From assembly GCA_016191985.1 (NCBI GenBank), contig JACPVB010000298.1, forward strand, positions 1-7,483: DNA of 7,483 nucleotides, written 5' to 3'. The position numbers and the translations under genes are program-made. Positions 5,644 to 7,483 of the stretch are shown one piece after another. Numbering within the stretch: position 1 is the stretch's first letter; each line of letters begins with the position of its first letter. Under the pieces are notes generated by a model, which was not told the DNA's origin, searched no databases, and saw only the letters and a program-made list of their open reading frames with translations. The stretch comes from Chloroflexota bacterium (GTDB lineage: Bacteria > Chloroflexota > Anaerolineae > Anaerolineales > Villigracilaceae).

Positions 5644-7074
5644 ATGTACAAAAACTGGAAAGAATACCAAGAGGCAACAGCATCCTTTTTTCGCAAACAA
5701 GGTTGTTCTGTAAAAGAGGAAGCTAAAATAACAGGCGCAAGAGGCAAACATGCAATTGATGTTTATGTTTCATTTTCAAATCATGGTATAGAAACCAATT
5801 GGGTAATTGAATGCAAATTATGGAGAAACAGAGTCCCAAAAGAAAAGGTGTTAGCACTAAAAGCAATAGTGGAGGATGTGGGCGCTGATAGGGGAATAAT
5901 TATTAGCGAAAAAGGTTTTCAAAGAGGAGCCTATGACGCGGCACGGAAATCAAATATAACGTTAGTCACTTCGCTGAAAGAGTTTGAAAGGACTGCAAAG
6001 CCTAACGTCAATTTCGCAGAAATACCCCTTAATCTTGTAAAAGCCAATAACGAACCACCTATATATGAACTACCTAATAAGAGTCAACCCCACTCCATCT
6101 TACAATATGATGAGAAGATTTTTACCGGCAATTGGGAATCAGGAAATATAACCATTATTGATCCAGACAAAAAGATTATTGAGAGCATTATCGATCTTGA
6201 TAGCTATGAATTTTTTCCATCTGACACAGAGGCAAGAGAGATTAGGCAATATCCTCCTGGAAGCATGACGATTGCTGATGGCAAGATTTTTTTGGGCCAA
6301 GTCTTTTCTGATTTTGTTTTAGCAATTGACATTGCAACTAAATCTATTGTCAAAAGATTAGCTATTCCAGGAGGAGGAGAAGGTTCCATTACTTCATCCC
6401 CGGACGGTAAATATGTGTATTTTGCCAGTAACAAAGAAAACTCTTTTTTCATAATTGATAGCGCGACTTACAAGTATGAAAGAATTGCATATCCCCGAGG
6501 CGGCAGGGGTTCATTATCTATTCTTGCACATCCAACAAGGCCTTATCTCCTCATTGGCATACAGCGAGGTGGTAAACTAAATGGCGTTTCCTATTTTGGT
6601 GGAAATAGCTTCCTTGCTGTTTACAACCTAATAAACAAAGCATATACCAAAAACATATACCTTGCAGAAATTATTAATGGCGAAAGCGACAACAGTGTCC
6701 CTGCTTGTATTTTATGCGATGAGGACCATCATATCTATGTAGGTATGTTCCAATCCAGGAAAGGTGTTTACAAGATTGATGAAGAATCCCTCGAAATAAT
6801 AAAAAACATTGAGTTTAAGCCAAATCAATACAACAAACATTTCTCTTCAGTAGACGCATTATCATTAGCGTCACATAAAAACTTCTTAATTTCTTTGAAT
6901 AGAAACAATCGTGAATTAGCTTTTGTAGACAAACTATCTGGAACAATATCCAAGTCGATTTATTTAGGTGAAGCGCCTAATGGTCCCGAAAATGTTATTG
7001 TGCACAAGAATGAATGCATAATTAGCTATCCTGAAAAACGCGGCCTTGTTTTTATTAACTTAGAAGAAATGTAA
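5644..7074 (+). CDS. Mrr-type restriction endonuclease domain fused to a beta-propeller
   Basis: A 476-aa two-part protein. Residues 1-120 resemble the Mrr_cat/restriction endonuclease fold (PD-(D/E)XK): helix WKEYQEATASFFRKQG, then KHAIDVYV with Asp39, then WVIECKLW with Glu56 and Lys58, and VGADRGIIIS followed by FQRGAYDAARKSNITLV. The apparent catalytic set (Asp39, Glu56-x-Lys58) is intact. Residues of about 150-476 look like WD40/YVTN-type beta-propeller blades; I count six full repeats (for example GSITSSPDGKYVYFASNKEN) plus a short last one ending FINLEEM. There is no signal peptide or membrane segment, so it is cytoplasmic. AGGAGA (5625-5630) lies a rather long 13 bases before the ATG. 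Base and codon use (AAA, ATA, TTA, AGA) is far more AT-rich than both neighbours, indicating horizontal acquisition. Cleavage specificity and the ligand of the propeller are unknown; a defence role is inference. Confidence 0.8.
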   Translation: MYKNWKEYQEATASFFRKQGCSVKEEAKITGARGKHAIDVYVSFSNHGIETNWVIECKLWRNRVPKEKVLALKAIVEDVGADRGIIISEKGFQRGAYDAARKSNITLVTSLKEFERTAKPNVNFAEIPLNLVKANNEPPIYELPNKSQPHSILQYDEKIFTGNWESGNITIIDPDKKIIESIIDLDSYEFFPSDTEAREIRQYPPGSMTIADGKIFLGQVFSDFVLAIDIATKSIVKRLAIPGGGEGSITSSPDGKYVYFASNKENSFFIIDSATYKYERIAYPRGGRGSLSILAHPTRPYLLIGIQRGGKLNGVSYFGGNSFLAVYNLINKAYTKNIYLAEIINGESDNSVPACILCDEDHHIYVGMFQSRKGVYKIDEESLEIIKNIEFKPNQYNKHFSSVDALSLASHKNFLISLNRNNRELAFVDKLSGTISKSIYLGEAPNGPENVIVHKNECIISYPEKRGLVFINLEEM

Positions 7075-7103
7075 ATTTAACTGTAATTACAAAAGGGCAT
7101 AAA

Positions 7104-7483
7104 TTGCAAAACCAATTGCCAGCCAATCGCTTGCAAAGCGACTCATTCCTCATTCCCATCGAACAGGCTGTTTCAGAACATATCGGGCGGGTGTGGAAAG
7201 TAAAGCATTTCAGGGATATGAACGAGTTCGCCTCGCATCCTTGCGCCATTCTCTCGGATGGTTCGTTTTCCGTCTTTGCGAAACTCAGCGAGGTCGCAAA
7301 TGGACTGGAGCAATTCGAGACGGAACTGGATGGATTGCGTTTCCTCTCTGAACATTCCGGCGTGTTGATTCCGTCAGTGGTGAGGAATGTTTCAGTAAAC
7401 GGCGGAGTCATCATGGTCATGGAAGAGGCGCAGGCAGTGGAAAGAACATCCCGCCAGTGGCGTGAAATCGGACAGGCGCTGGC
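7104..7483 (+). CDS. Fructosamine kinase / phosphotransferase family protein, 3' end beyond window
   Basis: An open frame of 126 codons runs off the window end without a stop. After a variable N-terminus it reads FASHPCAILSDGSFSVFAKLSE, then LEQFETELDGLRFLSEHSGVLIPSVV, IMVMEEAQAVERTSRQWREIGQALA. This is the N-lobe pattern of the fructosamine kinase/aminoglycoside phosphotransferase fold. Lys60 is the likely ATP-binding lysine, the Glu of the following helix (Glu72 or Glu74) its salt-bridge partner, and VMEE the hinge. The catalytic loop lies beyond the window. Members phosphorylate ketosamines (deglycation) or other small molecules; the substrate cannot be told. The start is TTG 7104 with AAAAGGG 6 bases upstream; a later in-frame TTG at 7131 is possible. 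Composition returns to that of the housekeeping genes. The 29-bp gap shows no terminator, so read-through from the nuclease gene is likely. Confidence 0.75.
   Translation, partial: MQNQLPANRLQSDSFLIPIEQAVSEHIGRVWKVKHFRDMNEFASHPCAILSDGSFSVFAKLSEVANGLEQFETELDGLRFLSEHSGVLIPSVVRNVSVNGGVIMVMEEAQAVERTSRQWREIGQAL

Noticed and set aside
5634..7077. AATCTAAATT and AATGTAAATT flanking the nuclease gene as possible target-site duplication
   Set aside because: They match at 9 of 10 positions but are AT-rich low-complexity sequence, one overlapping the stop codon, with no transposase or terminal inverted repeats. Chance is the simpler explanation.
7055..7420. Minus-strand open frame of 121 codons at the right end
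   Set aside because: The plus-strand frame across the same stretch gives a recognisable kinase N-lobe, so the minus frame is a shadow.

Overview
The window reads as chromosomal DNA from a Gram-positive-like (monoderm) or Chloroflexota-type bacterium. The Anaerolineae are my best guess. This is inferred from the lipoprotein class B penicillin-binding protein with a MecA-type N-terminal domain, the style of the fructosamine-kinase-like protein, the frequent TTG/GTG starts and the heptameric intergenic repeats. No marker gene settles the taxonomy.

Layout. A 3'-truncated UPF0175 (VapB-like antitoxin) gene runs leftward off the window start. It is divergent from a rightward series: maf (nucleotide pyrophosphatase, probably from a leaderless transcript), a lipoprotein class B PBP with an NTF2-like MecA_N domain, rsgA (ribosome-assembly GTPase), the DNA polymerase III delta' subunit (holB-like), an AT-rich gene fusing an Mrr-type PD-(D/E)XK nuclease domain to a beta-propeller, and the start of a fructosamine/aminoglycoside-kinase-like gene cut by the window end. 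The rightward genes are separated by gaps of 29 to 186 bp, so they are probably several transcription units. The PBP-rsgA gap carries a terminator-like hairpin with a T7 tract and a perfect 7-bp-arm dyad. The rsgA-holB gap is built almost entirely of degenerate 7-bp tandem repeats that run into the first codons of holB.

Functionally, most of the window is housekeeping: nucleotide-pool sanitation or septum-related Maf, peptidoglycan cross-linking, 30S maturation and replication clamp loading. The outlier is the nuclease-propeller gene. Its composition and codon use differ sharply from both neighbours, and its architecture pairs a DNA-cleavage domain with a likely sensing or scaffolding domain. 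It is the best candidate for a poorly described, possibly defence-related, horizontally acquired protein. The UPF0175 gene suggests that a toxin-antitoxin pair continues to the left of the window.
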